The notes under the pieces are model-generated. The model searched no databases. It saw only the letters and a program-made list of their open reading frames with translations, and had not been told where the DNA came from. Shown here one piece after another: positions 1 through 6,497 of a DNA stretch of 7,176 bases. The stretch spans positions 1 to 7,176 of the forward strand of contig CALFNJ010000540.1 in assembly GCA_937902865.1 (NCBI GenBank), in the 5' to 3' direction. The first letter of the stretch is position 1; every line of letters begins with the position of its first letter. The DNA is from an uncultured Opitutaceae bacterium. Lineage in GTDB: Bacteria; Verrucomicrobiota; Verrucomicrobiia; Opitutales; Opitutaceae. A program made the translations under genes and the position numbers.

Positions 1-1
1 G

Positions 2-1360
2 CGCTTTGCCGCGGCCCGGATCGTCCGGGCCGAAAAACGCCGGCAGGCGCGCGAACAGGAGGCTCATCTCATGCAGGATTCCACGGTTGAACCGTCCGCC
101 GATCCGGAATGGCAGCAGCTCCGTCCGGTGCTCGACGCGGCGATGGACCAGCTCGGGGCGCGCGACCGCGAGGCGCTGCTACTGCGGTATTTCTCCGGCG
201 GCTCGTTCGCCGCGGTGGGAGCGAGGCTCGGCGTGACTGAGGAGGCGGCGCGCAAGCGGGTCGACCGGGCCCTCAACCAGCTGCGCGTCCGCTTGTCGAA
301 ACGCGGGATCAGCTCGCCTGCGATGGCGGTGGCGCTGCTGCTCGAAAGCCGGGCCGTGTCCGCGGCCCCCGCGGGGCTGGCCTCTGCGGTTTCCAGCGCC
401 GCCCTGTCCACCCCTGCCGCGAGCGCGACCCTCGTCGGCCTGCTTCAGCTTATGAGCACATCCAAATTGGTCCTGGGCGCGGCGATTCTCGGCGCCGTCC
501 TCACCGTGGCCGTGGCCACCCGGGAAGTTCGCGCCGAGCTCCGCGTGTCGGAAAATCTCGCCGGCGCGGAGCGGGAGAGCGCGGCCCTGCTGGCTCGCTC
601 CCGCGTGGCGGAACGCGCCATCGCTGATGTGACCCGGGAGCGCGATGCCCTGGCTGCCTCCATTGCTGCGCTCCGCGCTGACAAGGATCGGCAGGTCGCG
701 ACGGATGCCGCCAGCGGTATCATCGATCCGGTGGCGATGGGGCAGGAGTTCGTCTCGGCCCACCCAGAGGCCGTGGCGCTCGTCACCAGCGCCGTGCGCG
801 CTAACCTGCTCAAATCCTACGGCGCGTTTTTCCAGTCGCGGCATCTCACCTCAGCGCAGATCGAGGCATTCGTCGATCTGCGGCTCAGGAGCGGGGAGGG
901 CGGCTTGCGGTGGAACACCGAGCGCCAAGCGCCGGTGGCGGAGTTCAGCTTGGGAGAACTGACGTCGGCGGAACGCGAGGACGGTCTCCGTGCCCTGCTT
1001 GGCGACGAGGGTTATCAGGAGTATCGCGATTTCAGCCGTCAGGAGCCGGCGCGGACCCTGGCTTCCGAGCTGGGCCGGGCGCTGTATTTCACCTCGACGC
1101 CGCTCACGACCGAGCAGGCGCGGCAGCTGACGCAGCTCTTCGTCCAGGGCAGCGCCCGGTATCAGGAAGGGAAGACGATCGACCTGGCTGCGGTCGATTG
1201 GGACGCGGCGATCGTCCAGGCCCAGGCATTTCTCGCCCCGGCGCAGCTCTCCGCGCTGCGGGAGAATTATGCCCAGCGTCAGGCTTCCCAGGCCCTTCGC
1301 ACCGGGATCCGTGCTGTCCAACAGGAGGCCGAGGCGAAGAACGCACCGGCGGCGAAATGA
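2..1360 (+). CDS. ECF-type RNA polymerase sigma factor, C-terminal part, with membrane-anchored coiled-coil extension (5' partial)
   Basis: The frame is open from the left edge, so the promoter-recognising region 2 lies outside the window. The first codons read as the basic linker typical of these factors (AEKRRQAREQEAHLM). Numbering from the Met at 71, residues 13-80 are sigma region 4: a REALLLRYFSGGSF helix, then a helix-turn-helix around GARLGVTEEAARKRVDRAL that would bind the -35 element. An Ala-rich linker (81-130) leads to one hydrophobic helix (about 133-149), a charged coiled coil (about 152-205) and a helical domain to residue 429. Verrucomicrobial ECF factors often carry a C-terminal membrane helix plus coiled coil, so activity is probably tied to the membrane; the signal sensed is unknown. 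The gene downstream begins one base after the stop and encodes a protein related to the C-terminal domain. The sigma-region call is strong; the function of the extension is inference. Confidence 0.88.
   Translation, partial: RFAAARIVRAEKRRQAREQEAHLMQDSTVEPSADPEWQQLRPVLDAAMDQLGARDREALLLRYFSGGSFAAVGARLGVTEEAARKRVDRALNQLRVRLSKRGISSPAMAVALLLESRAVSAAPAGLASAVSSAALSTPAASATLVGLLQLMSTSKLVLGAAILGAVLTVAVATREVRAELRVSENLAGAERESAALLARSRVAERAIADVTRERDALAASIAALRADKDRQVATDAASGIIDPVAMGQEFVSAHPEAVALVTSAVRANLLKSYGAFFQSRHLTSAQIEAFVDLRLRSGEGGLRWNTERQAPVAEFSLGELTSAEREDGLRALLGDEGYQEYRDFSRQEPARTLASELGRALYFTSTPLTTEQARQLTQLFVQGSARYQEGKTIDLAAVDWDAAIVQAQAFLAPAQLSALRENYAQRQASQALRTGIRAVQQEAEAKNAPAAK
57..62 (+). promoter_or_regulatory. 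Shine-Dalgarno-like AGGAGG inside the sigma factor gene
   Basis: A perfect AGGAGG lies eight bases before the ATG at 71. It is part of the coding sequence for the Gln-Glu-Ala of the conserved linker, so it may be a coincidence of codon use. If used, it would start an isoform lacking region 2 but keeping region 4 and the membrane domain. Most other starts in this window have no comparable motif. Confidence 0.3.
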
Positions 1361-1361
1361 C

Positions 1362-2387
1362 ATGAAAACCCCGATGAAAGCCCGTCCCGAATTGCTTTTG
1401 GCCGCCACACTGACGATCGCTGCCGCCAGTGCGCTGGTGTGGTGGCGCGCCGGCATCCGGCACGAGCGCGAAAGCAGCTGGCAGGCTCTCCAGCGAAAGC
1501 AGGCTAACCTCCAACTCCAAGTGAATCGGAAGGAGCAGATGGCAACGGCCCTCCTTCGCGAGCGGGATCAGCTGCGGACCGAGCTGGCCGACCAGTCTTC
1601 CGCTGCCGGCGCGCCACGTCTGCACAAGCCGGTCGAGACTTACACACCGGCTCAGGCCGAGGAGATGCTTCGATTTTTCCTCACCCCTTGGCAGGATCTC
1701 GCGCTTCGGAATGACCCCGCGTTGCGCTTGTCCTACCTGGCGTCTGAGCGAGCCAATCTTGACGCCCGCTACGGTCCACTTGTCGCCCAGCTGGGCCTCA
1801 GTCCCGAGCGGGCAGCCAGATTCAAGGATCTCCTCGCGGAACACACGCAGGAATTGCTGGAAATCCGCCTCGCGGCCTTGCCGGGCGGCGCCGTCGACTC
1901 GAAGACGGACTTTCCGTCACGGGACACCGCCGACGAGCATCTCCGCGCCGCCCAGGCCGAGCTGTTGGGCGATGCCGGCTACCAGCAGTTGCAGCAATAT
2001 GAGCGGCTGATGCCGGTTCGCTCCGAAATCGACACGCTGGCGGGATCGCTGGCCCTGACGGAAACGCCGCTCGGTTCCGGCCAGGCGGCGCAGTTGCTCC
2101 AGATCATCGCGAATGCCAGCAGCGGCTACCAAAAGGGTGGTGAGGCCGACGCGCCCATGCCCGGCAACGGCGAACTCCTGACGCCGCTGATGCTGGCGCA
2201 CCAGTCCATTCCGGAAAACATCGATTGGAATTCCGTTCTCTCCCAGGCCCGCACGGTTCTTTCCCCTGATCAGTTCGAGCTGTTTTCCAATCAGGTGGGT
2301 CGAAACCAGACCGTGGTGCGGCTCTACAACCTGATTCACGACTACCCCGGAGATCCCATGGTCGGATTCACTTTCGGGCGTCGCTGA
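1362..2387 (+). CDS. Membrane-anchored coiled-coil protein, paralogous to the sigma factor's C-terminal domain
   Basis: Unrecognised 341-residue protein. I chose the ATG at 1362, one base after the sigma factor stop (TGA-C-ATG), because the protein then opens with Lys/Arg residues and a single hydrophobic helix (about 11-28). A longer frame from 1269 overlaps the sigma gene and only adds Arg-rich shadow sequence. Residues 35-77 are charged with heptad-like spacing, probably a coiled coil; the remainder is helical and soluble. Several blocks match the sigma factor in the same order: LLGDAGYQ (201-208) against LLGDEGYQ, ETPLGSGQAAQLLQ against STPLTTEQARQLTQ, and IDWN (287-290) with its following helix against VDWD. 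The two proteins thus share a domain and membrane layout. The close junction suggests translational coupling and a joint role, perhaps dimerisation with the sigma factor or control of it. This protein has no sigma region 2 or 4. Function is inferred from context only. Confidence 0.8.
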   Translation: MKTPMKARPELLLAATLTIAAASALVWWRAGIRHERESSWQALQRKQANLQLQVNRKEQMATALLRERDQLRTELADQSSAAGAPRLHKPVETYTPAQAEEMLRFFLTPWQDLALRNDPALRLSYLASERANLDARYGPLVAQLGLSPERAARFKDLLAEHTQELLEIRLAALPGGAVDSKTDFPSRDTADEHLRAAQAELLGDAGYQQLQQYERLMPVRSEIDTLAGSLALTETPLGSGQAAQLLQIIANASSGYQKGGEADAPMPGNGELLTPLMLAHQSIPENIDWNSVLSQARTVLSPDQFELFSNQVGRNQTVVRLYNLIHDYPGDPMVGFTFGRR

Positions 2388-2400
2388 CGCGGATCGCAGC

Positions 2401-2475
2401 GGTGGCCGTCGACCTCCGGGCGGCGGTTCCGATTTTGCCGCGTCCTATTCCGTCGCCCGGAGGTCGACGGCCACC
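2401..2475. repeat. Long perfect inverted repeat (REP/MITE-like palindrome)
   Basis: The arms 2401-2422 and 2454-2475 are exact reverse complements over 22 bases, centred on a GTCGAC-containing core. A G-U pair (2423/2453) and three more pairs extend the stem to 26 pairs around a 23-base loop. It begins 13 bases after the stop of the coiled-coil gene. No T-run follows the right arm, so it is not a canonical intrinsic terminator, although such a stem could slow polymerase or protect the 3' end of the transcript. It resembles dispersed REP-type palindromes; the copy number elsewhere in the genome is unknown. Confidence 0.75.
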
Positions 2476-2523
2476 TTGATCTGCATCCGAAAGATAGGAC
2501 AAGGCGTTCCCGCCGAGCCACCC

Positions 2524-2609
2524 GCCTCGGAGATCAATTCAGAAGCCAGGAAGCCAAAAGTGCCGGACTCCGATTCCCGGTTTCCTGGCTCCTGAATTAT
2601 CTCCGAGGC
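2524..2609. repeat. Second, unrelated long imperfect inverted repeat
   Basis: The arms 2524-2552 and 2582-2609 pair in three blocks of 11, 7 and 9 bases, interrupted by one bulged C (2535) and one A/C mismatch (2543/2591). The loop is about 29 bases. Its sequence is unlike the palindrome 50 bases upstream, so it is a separate element. Nothing protein-coding is visible between 2388 and 2699; this element and the first palindrome fill about half of that gap. A palindromic mobile unit or a structured transcript end are both possible. Confidence 0.7.
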
Positions 2610-2629
2610 TTCCAGATTCCGGATGTCCC

Positions 2630-2646
2630 CCGAGGTTTCCCCTCGG
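2630..2646. repeat. Short hairpin CCGAGG-TTTCC-CCTCGG
   Basis: A six-base perfect stem with a five-base loop, 20 bases after the second long palindrome. GATG (2622-2625) and CATC (2647-2650) could pair around it, leaving a small internal bulge. An A-rich stretch rather than a T-run follows, so terminator function on the plus strand is doubtful. It may be a remnant of the adjoining palindromic element, because CCGAGG also occurs in that element's right arm. Confidence 0.4.
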
Positions 2647-2699
2647 CATCTCGTCTAAAAAGATTTCATCTCCCGCGGAATTCATGGTTCGCTCCGGCC

Positions 2700-2927
2700 A
2701 TGTTCGAGCTCACCACCGGCGCCGTCATTTACTGCATCCTGGTGGCCGCCGTTTTTCTCTGCCTGTGGCTCTACTACGACCGCCGTGAACACACGCGCTT
2801 CGAGCTCGAGCGCCGCAAGACCGTGTTCCACTGCATCCGCTGCGACCAGCTCTACACCGCGCCTTCCGGCACCGAGCTGTGCAAGTGTCCGCGCTGCAGT
2901 CACGAAAACACCCGGCTGAAATTTTAG
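2700..2927 (+). CDS. Small membrane protein with zinc-ribbon-like Cys motif
   Basis: A 75-residue protein with one N-terminal membrane helix (about residues 8-26), a short charged linker, and a Cys cluster: CIRC at 45-48 and CKCPRC with Cys at 61, 63 and 66. The CxxC plus CPxC pair is the usual ligand pattern of a zinc ribbon or rubredoxin-like knuckle, so one metal ion is probably bound by Cys45, 48, 63 and 66. The codons are GC-rich in the third position, as in neighbouring genes. There is no clear Shine-Dalgarno before the ATG and no in-frame alternative start nearby. With the helix at the N-terminus, the metal site may face the cytoplasm or the periplasm; I cannot decide. The next gene follows 78 bases later in the same frame. 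The precise role is unknown. Confidence 0.8.
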   Translation: MFELTTGAVIYCILVAAVFLCLWLYYDRREHTRFELERRKTVFHCIRCDQLYTAPSGTELCKCPRCSHENTRLKF

Positions 2928-3005
2928 GCGACTGGTCTTCGTCGACCGAGACCTCGCTTTCCAGACGGGATTGCGCTTGGTTGCCGGCTTTCCGCCTTCC
3001 ACCCC

Positions 3006-4049
3006 TTGAAGACGAAAAGCCCCTTGTTCCTGGCGGTGCTACTTCTGACGCTGGCCGCAACGCTTGGCCGCGGCGCGGAGCGAATGCTCTCCGGACCCGA
3101 GATCTACGAGCGGATGCTCGGGACCTACGAGCGAGCGCAGTCCTACGAGGACACGGGCGAGGTGCGCACTCGGTTCGTCAAACGGTTCTGGCCGGATCGG
3201 ACGACCCTCCTGCCGTTCACCACGGCCTTCGTTCGTCCTGATGCCTTCCGCTTTGAATTCAGGAGCCGAGCCGGCGGTTTAGGCGAAGGGCAGCGTTACC
3301 TCATCTGGAGAAGCGGCGACGAGGTGAAGAGCTGGTGGTCGATTCAACCGGGTATCCGGATCAATCAGCCCTTCGAGCTGGCGATTGCGGCCGCGACCGG
3401 CGTCTCGGGCGGTTCCTCGGCGCGCATCGCCGCGCTGCTCCTGCCGGACCTGCAATGGGGACGCCGCATGCGTTTTCTCGAGGAGATCCAGCTTTCCGGT
3501 CAGGAAGAACTCGAAGGCGCAGCCTGTTACCACCTGCGGGCGAATGGCCCGGATGGCCGGCCGGTGGAATTCTGGGTCGATGCCCGCACGTTCCTGCTCC
3601 GGCAGCTGTTCGAGACGCGTCAGCTCGACGGCTTCCGCACGGAAACCACCACGATCTATCATTCGCCGCGCGTGAACGCATCGGTGGCTCCGGAAAAGCT
3701 CCGCTTCGATCCCGGGGAGTCTCAGCCCCCGATTCGAACGAAGCTGACGCTGCCCTCGGCGAACCTCCTGCCGTTCGCTTTCCTGGCGTTGCTCGCCGTG
3801 GGCAACGCACTGCATTGGCGCCTGCGCCCTGGCTCGCGTTGGAGTTACGCGCCTGGCCTGCGAGCCGTTGCCATTTTTTCCAGCCTGGCGATCGGCGCCT
3901 TGGTCGCACTGATCCTGGCGCAGGCCAGGGGAGATCAGGTGCTCATTGCCATCTGCCTCTACGGCACGCTCGTCCTCGCCTACACCGGCTGGCGTCGTGA
4001 ACGCAGCCTCCTGACGGAAAAAGCCCGCCCCAGAACCGCTCGGCCCTGA
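3006..4049 (+). CDS. Exported LolA/LppX-like protein with three C-terminal membrane helices
   Basis: A 347-residue protein. The start is taken as TTG at 3006 because it gives a good signal sequence (MKTKSPLFLAVLLLTLAATL, cleavage perhaps near Gly-Ala 23-24). The first in-frame ATG, at residue 27, would remove it. Residues 27-240 look like the LolA/LppX beta-barrel-half fold (outer-membrane lipoprotein-sorting type): the opening SGPEIYERMLGTYERAQSYEDTGEV, a VRPDAFRFEFRSR strand pair, and later CYHLRANG followed by VEFWVDARTFLLRQL. Three hydrophobic helices follow at about 254-270, 287-306 and 312-328, then a basic tail. Plain LolA lacks such helices, so this is not a simple lipoprotein carrier; it may bind a lipid or lipoprotein at the inner membrane. 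No Shine-Dalgarno is visible. The fold call rests on pattern resemblance and is moderate; the coding call is strong. Confidence 0.75.
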   Translation: MKTKSPLFLAVLLLTLAATLGRGAERMLSGPEIYERMLGTYERAQSYEDTGEVRTRFVKRFWPDRTTLLPFTTAFVRPDAFRFEFRSRAGGLGEGQRYLIWRSGDEVKSWWSIQPGIRINQPFELAIAAATGVSGGSSARIAALLLPDLQWGRRMRFLEEIQLSGQEELEGAACYHLRANGPDGRPVEFWVDARTFLLRQLFETRQLDGFRTETTTIYHSPRVNASVAPEKLRFDPGESQPPIRTKLTLPSANLLPFAFLALLAVGNALHWRLRPGSRWSYAPGLRAVAIFSSLAIGALVALILAQARGDQVLIAICLYGTLVLAYTGWRRERSLLTEKARPRTARP

Positions 4050-4082
4050 TCTCACGTCTGGGTGCAGCGCTTCGAAATGTGG

Positions 4083-4102
4083 CAGCCGTCGTGAGGCGGC
4101 TG
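4083..4102. repeat. Hairpin with GUGA (GNRA-type) tetraloop in the intergenic spacer
   Basis: An eight-pair stem (4083-4090 with 4095-4102, one G-U pair) closes the loop GTGA, a GNRA tetraloop in RNA. It lies 34 bases after the stop of the LolA-like gene. A second possible stem, GGGTTG (4102-4107) with CAACCC (4121-4126), overlaps it by one base. No T-run follows. It could stabilise the transcript end or belong to a dispersed intergenic repeat; the remaining spacer to 4289 shows no convincing promoter. Confidence 0.4.
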
Positions 4103-4289
4103 GGTTGGCCGACTGAAGAGCAACCCGGATCGGGCGTGATCTTGCCGCGCTGGGCTGGCCGCAAGTCACACCGGGGACGCAACCAACGAAGCATCGTCTT
4201 CGATCTTTCGTTTATCTTCCGGAAAAATCGCCGCGAATGGGAGCCCGCCGTGAAAGAATTTTCCCGACGTCGGCGTTTTTATCGGACGT

Positions 4290-6497
4290 ATGGCTCGACT
4301 GTGCTTGCGTGAGATAAACGGGGGATTCCGGAGTTGGCTGGTCTTCGCCGGAGTTTTTGTGGGCGCGACCGTGGACCAGAGTGCGGCGCAGACTCTGCGG
4401 GTGGACGGGAGGATCCTGCCGCCGACGGTAAATTCATCCGTGAACGGTGCCACGGCTTGGCGGACAGATCCCGGATGGCTGAGCCGGTGGACGACCCGGG
4501 GAGGCGGTCAGCCGACGGGCGGCGGCCAATCTGGCGGCGGAATCGATCAGGCGATTTTGAACAACGGCAGCCGGCTGCCGTTGATGGGAAATCCGGTCTC
4601 CCATGGACTCCAGATCACTCTGGTTGCGCCGACGAATGGGGCGCAGTTGGCGGCGGGATCGGACGTCGCGCTGAGGGCGAAGATCACCGAGAGCGTGGTC
4701 GCAGTGGAGTTTTACGACGGAGCCGTGAATCTCGGCAGAGGAATTGCGGACGACAGATTCAGTTATCATCTCGCGCTGCCCGACGGCTTGAACGCGGGAC
4801 CGCATTCGCTCCGTGCCAGAGCGACGGATGTTCATGCCTTGATCGTGTGGTCTCCGGCGGTCGCGGTTATGGTGACCTCAGCTCCGCGCGCCGTGCCGTC
4901 CCTCGAACTGGTCGAGCCGGAGAAAGGCGCGATCTATTCCGCCGGCTCCGCGCTGGTCCTGCGGGCGGTGGCCGAGGATTCCGCAGGCCGGGTGCGCCGC
5001 GTGGAATTCTTCGACGAGCAGGAGCTGATCGCCACGGTTCCAACTCCCACGCCAGCCCCGGCGGCGAGCTGGGCGGAATACGTTTCTCCACCCTGGATCG
5101 TCGACCTGCCAGGCCCGCATCATCTGCACGCTCGGGCGTATGCGGAGGACGCGTCTTTCTCCGAGTCGCCACCCGTATCGATTCGGGTGATCCCCACGCT
5201 TCCGTATGTCGCGAGCTTCGAAGCGAGGGAAAAATACCAGCTGGGTTCACTACAAGGCCAACTCGGATGGAAAGTTGCTCGTGGCTCCGCCGCCGTTTCG
5301 GAGGTCGCGGCATTCGATGGCGTGCAATCCGTCGAGCTATCGGGAGGGGCGACCGGGGCAAGGGCGGTGCAGATTTTTGGAGCATCGGTGCTTTTGCGAC
5401 CGACCTTCGTGGACCTGGCGGTCCGCCCTGTCGCAGGCTTGGCGAACGTGGAGGGCACGAGCTTTGATTTCAGTGGTGCTCGAGTGGCGTTCGTCTCCGA
5501 TGGTTCGACAGGTCGATTTGCCGTTCCGCGGGGCGATCAACCCGACGACGTGCGGTGGACGCTGGTCGGCCCATCGCTGACGACTGGCTCGCAAAATGCC
5601 TCCGCTCAATGGACCAGGCTGACCGCCCGCCTCGACTATCAGGCGCTGACCTGGGATCTCTTCGTCGATGGGCGGCTGGCGGGAGTCGACCTCGCACTCG
5701 AACGGGACGCTGGCGTGTTCACGGGATTCCGCCGCTTTTCCGTCCGCACCGGAGCGGGCACGACCTCCCTTTTCGATTTTCTCTTCGTCGGCTTTGAAAA
5801 TCCACTTTTTGCGGACTCCGACGGAGACGGCATGGAGGATGCCTGGGAGCGGGCGAACGCCCTTGATCCGACGCGGAATGATCGCGCCGAAGATCGGGAT
5901 GCGGATGGACTGACCAACCTCGAAGAGTATCTCCAAGGCACACGGGCGGACCTGGCGGACACCGACGCTGACGGACTGCCGGATGCCTGGGAGATCCGCT
6001 ATCACCTCGATCCGCTTCATCCGGCCGGCGAGAGCTCGGATGCGGATCTCGACGGCTTGGACGATTTGCGGGAATTCCTCGCCGGAACGGATCCGACCAA
6101 TCCGGACAGCGATGGCGATGGAATGCCGGACGGTTGGGAAGCGGCGCACGGACTCGTTCCACTGCGCGCGGATTCCGCCGAGGACGCTGACGAGGATGGC
6201 GTTTCAAATCTTGAGGAATATCGCCGAGGCACGGACCCGATGGATTTCTTTGATGGGCTGGCGCCTCGAATTCAGGCGCCCAACGGAGCAGAGCCCGGAG
6301 CGGGGGATGAGTTGGCGCTGATTGCGCAGAAGCCGGACGGCGCGCCGTGGGCGAATGCGCCGGTCGTTTTCCGGATCACCTCGGGATCTCGCCGCCTCAC
6401 AGCCAGTGCCGGACGCGGTCCCTATACCGACATCATTGAACTTCGAGCGGACGCCAACGGCTTGGCCCGCGTGTACCTGGAACCCCTCGGGCCATGA
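4290..6497 (+). CDS. Secreted multidomain protein: Ig-like domains, ConA-like domain and TSP3 calcium-binding repeats
   Basis: A 735-residue exported protein, probably displayed on or released from the cell. A signal sequence covers residues 1-34 (hydrophobic 17-27, likely cleavage after SAAQ). Then come a Gly-rich stretch (about 70-86), two bacterial Ig-like domains (107-200 and 203-301) sharing VEFYD/VEFFD strands, and a concanavalin-A/LamG-like domain (306-507) opening with FEAREKYQLGSLQGQLGW. Three double Asp-rich thrombospondin-type-3 repeats (509-650) probably bind calcium. A final Ig-like segment (656-735, with ANAPVVFRITSGS and a closing ARVYLEP strand) ends earlier than such domains usually do. 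No enzyme motif is visible, so adhesion or carbohydrate binding is more likely than catalysis. The ATG at 4290 has no clear Shine-Dalgarno; an in-frame stop at 4251 rules out a much longer start. The stop overlaps the next gene as ATGA. Confidence 0.85.
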   Translation: MARLCLREINGGFRSWLVFAGVFVGATVDQSAAQTLRVDGRILPPTVNSSVNGATAWRTDPGWLSRWTTRGGGQPTGGGQSGGGIDQAILNNGSRLPLMGNPVSHGLQITLVAPTNGAQLAAGSDVALRAKITESVVAVEFYDGAVNLGRGIADDRFSYHLALPDGLNAGPHSLRARATDVHALIVWSPAVAVMVTSAPRAVPSLELVEPEKGAIYSAGSALVLRAVAEDSAGRVRRVEFFDEQELIATVPTPTPAPAASWAEYVSPPWIVDLPGPHHLHARAYAEDASFSESPPVSIRVIPTLPYVASFEAREKYQLGSLQGQLGWKVARGSAAVSEVAAFDGVQSVELSGGATGARAVQIFGASVLLRPTFVDLAVRPVAGLANVEGTSFDFSGARVAFVSDGSTGRFAVPRGDQPDDVRWTLVGPSLTTGSQNASAQWTRLTARLDYQALTWDLFVDGRLAGVDLALERDAGVFTGFRRFSVRTGAGTTSLFDFLFVGFENPLFADSDGDGMEDAWERANALDPTRNDRAEDRDADGLTNLEEYLQGTRADLADTDADGLPDAWEIRYHLDPLHPAGESSDADLDGLDDLREFLAGTDPTNPDSDGDGMPDGWEAAHGLVPLRADSAEDADEDGVSNLEEYRRGTDPMDFFDGLAPRIQAPNGAEPGAGDELALIAQKPDGAPWANAPVVFRITSGSRRLTASAGRGPYTDIIELRADANGLARVYLEPLGP
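5814..6239 (+). repeat. Three tandem Asp-rich TSP3-type modules within the secreted protein
   Basis: Each module of 48-49 residues has two loops: one of type DxDxDGxxDxWE (residues 509-520, 557-568, 606-617) and one of type DxDxDGxxxLxExxxGT (535-551, 584-600, 632-648). The acidic positions match the EF-hand-like calcium loops of thrombospondin type 3 repeats. The module-to-module spacing is nearly constant, which points to origin by tandem duplication, but the DNA has diverged enough that no exact long repeat remains. Confidence 0.85.

Noticed and set aside
1269..1361. N-terminal extension of the second gene to an ATG at 1269
   Set aside because: It overlaps the sigma factor gene by over 90 bases, adds only Arg/Pro-rich out-of-frame sequence, and would bury the membrane anchor that starts naturally from 1362.
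2401..2609. Integron attC sites
   Set aside because: The stems are long and one has a bulged base, but no GTTRRRY/RYYYAAC core pair is present and there is no cassette arrangement or integrase.
2401..2660. Classical Rho-independent terminator
   Set aside because: None of the three hairpins is followed by a run of T on the plus strand.
2650..2699. Sigma-70 promoter upstream of the small zinc-ribbon gene (A-rich TCTAAAAAGA)
   Set aside because: No matching -35 hexamer at 16-18 bases upstream; the A-rich stretch alone is not enough.
3279..4169. Minus-strand open frame of 296 residues opposite the LolA-like gene
   Set aside because: It is antisense to a gene with a signal sequence and membrane helices; its composition (Arg, Gln, Ala, Pro) is that of a GC-rich shadow frame and no domain is visible.
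4079..4312. 77-residue open frame in the spacer before the secreted protein gene
   Set aside because: It begins inside the GNRA hairpin, has no Shine-Dalgarno at its first start and no recognisable domain. Only its last 20 codons, from the GTG at 4250, are worth attention.
5337..6149. Minus-strand open frame of 270 residues opposite the TSP3 region
   Set aside because: It mirrors the Asp codons of the TSP3 repeats as a recurring Ile/Arg/Val pattern, which is a by-product of the sense strand.
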